In this document: piece after piece, positions 63,250 to 64,000 of the stretch
Layout of the letters: every line of letters starts with the position of its first letter
Numbering within the stretch: position 1 is the stretch's first letter
Assembly (NCBI RefSeq): GCF_900105355.1
Contig: NZ_FNSC01000001.1
Span: 2,046,001 to 2,110,000, forward strand
Source of the DNA: Pseudomonas anguilliseptica
GTDB taxonomy: Bacteria; Pseudomonadota; Gammaproteobacteria; Pseudomonadales; Pseudomonadaceae
Direction of reading: 5' to 3'
Length of the DNA: 64,000 nt
Made by a program: the position numbers and the translations under genes
Notes under the pieces: model-generated
What the model was told of the DNA's origin: nothing
The model's database searches: none
The model's input: the letters and a program-made list of their open reading frames with translations, nothing else

Positions 63250-64000
63250 ATGGCGATGGCTATGGATGAAGTCAGCAGGCAGCAGCTCGAACAGGAAGAA
63301 TTGACCCTGGCGCTGTTGCATACCCGCGCCGAGGTGGCGCGCCTGCAGGAGCGCGAGCAGTTGTTCAGCACCTTGCTGGGCAGCGTCAATGCAGTGCTCT
63401 GGGCGTTTGATTGGGATACCAAACGAGTGATTTACGTCAGCCCAGCCTACGAGCGGGTTTTCGGGCGTTCCGCCGCGCTGCTGCTGGCCGGTTATGAAGA
63501 GTGGCGCAACAGCATCTACCCCGACGACCTGGATTACGCCGCCGAAAGCTTTGCCCAGGTGCTGGAAACCGGTGCGGTCGAAGCCCGCGAATACCGCATC
63601 ATCCGTGGCGACGGCCAACTGCGCTGGCTTAGCGACAAGTGTTTTGTCAGCCGCGAAAGCTCGCCGGGCAAGCCGCATATCATCGTCGGCATCGCCGAAG
63701 ACATCACCGAGAAGAAGCAGCTGGAAGGCGAGTTACACCGCCTGGCCACCACCGATGTACTGACCCAGAGCAGTAACCGTCGGCATTTCTTCGAATGCGC
63801 CCAGCGCGAGTTCGAGCAAGCCCGTGAATACGGCAGCCCGTTGGCCTTTCTGCTGCTCGATCTCGACGATTTCAAGCAGGTCAATGATCGTTATGGCCAC
63901 CAGATGGGCGATCAGGTGTTGCAGCGTCTGGCCTACAGCGGTGCTACCACCTTGCGCCGGGGGGATCTGTTCGGGCGCATCGGCGGTGAGGAATTTGCCG
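63250..64000 (+). CDS. PAS-GGDEF diguanylate cyclase, cut by the window end
   Basis: The frame is open from ATG 63250 to the last base, so the 3' end is missing. A short N-terminal coiled coil (residues 5-40) is followed by a PAS/PAC domain (about 42-160, AFDWDTKRVIYVSPAYERVF to IVGIAEDITEKKQ) and a GGDEF domain (from about 170) with LLLDLDDFKQVNDRYGHQMG and the active-site GGEEF at the last codons. It is predicted to make c-di-GMP in the cytoplasm. In-frame ATGs at 63256 and 63262 are alternatives. Confidence 0.88.
   Translation, partial: MAMAMDEVSRQQLEQEELTLALLHTRAEVARLQEREQLFSTLLGSVNAVLWAFDWDTKRVIYVSPAYERVFGRSAALLLAGYEEWRNSIYPDDLDYAAESFAQVLETGAVEAREYRIIRGDGQLRWLSDKCFVSRESSPGKPHIIVGIAEDITEKKQLEGELHRLATTDVLTQSSNRRHFFECAQREFEQAREYGSPLAFLLLDLDDFKQVNDRYGHQMGDQVLQRLAYSGATTLRRGDLFGRIGGEEFA

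Overview
The window is GC-rich DNA from a Pseudomonas chromosome. The evidence is the dadA-ridA-dadX order, cytochrome c5, xpt, rep, pbpG, a desA-type desaturase beside a GGDEF/EAL gene, and a dense set of c-di-GMP and two-component genes. The chromosome is interrupted by a 37.1 kb Mu-like transposable prophage (10451-47564). It sits inside a chromate transporter gene (chrA) with a perfect 5-bp target duplication, CTTTG, on both sides.

Layout. 1-10450 holds host genes: D-alanine catabolism, an XRE/cupin regulator, cytochrome c5, xpt, rep, a GGDEF/EAL protein, pbpG and the first 90% of chrA. 10451-21600 is the early half of the prophage: leftward repressor, divergent promoters with shared CTATAG operators, a Ner-like regulator, transposase A (broken by an IS5-family element), MuB ATPase, about ten small early genes, GemA and Mor. 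21682-23818 is the lysis cassette (SAR endolysin, Rz, embedded Rz1). 23820-33957 is packaging and head (gp27/28/29/30, G, protease I, capsid T). 33957-45914 is a contractile tail (sheath, tube, frameshifted chaperone, tape measure, N, hub, spike, baseplate, fibre). 45917-47528 holds a papain-like peptidase and a com-mom DNA-modification pair. 47570-64000 returns to the host: the chrA tail, two decayed genes of an amine (polyamine-type) catabolic operon plus its regulator, a large sensory phosphorelay/c-di-GMP operon, desA and a PAS-GGDEF gene cut by the window end.

The prophage looks cryptic. The transposase gene carries an IS, the large terminase gene is out of frame, and the gpN-like tail gene has a one-base frameshift. 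Most other modules look intact.

The most striking signal is a pair of type II hammerhead-ribozyme-like folds (19193-19261 and 19947-20011). Each begins at a stop codon and sits just upstream of the next early prophage gene. Both carry GAAA, a GUC cleavage site and CUGAUGA in the right permuted order, and their stem I helices differ by compensatory changes. Other notable signals are a com-mom pair whose mom start codon lies in a 7-bp inverted repeat, mirror-image operator placement in the two lysogeny promoters, a conserved leader before three late operons, and several accessory (moron-like) genes.
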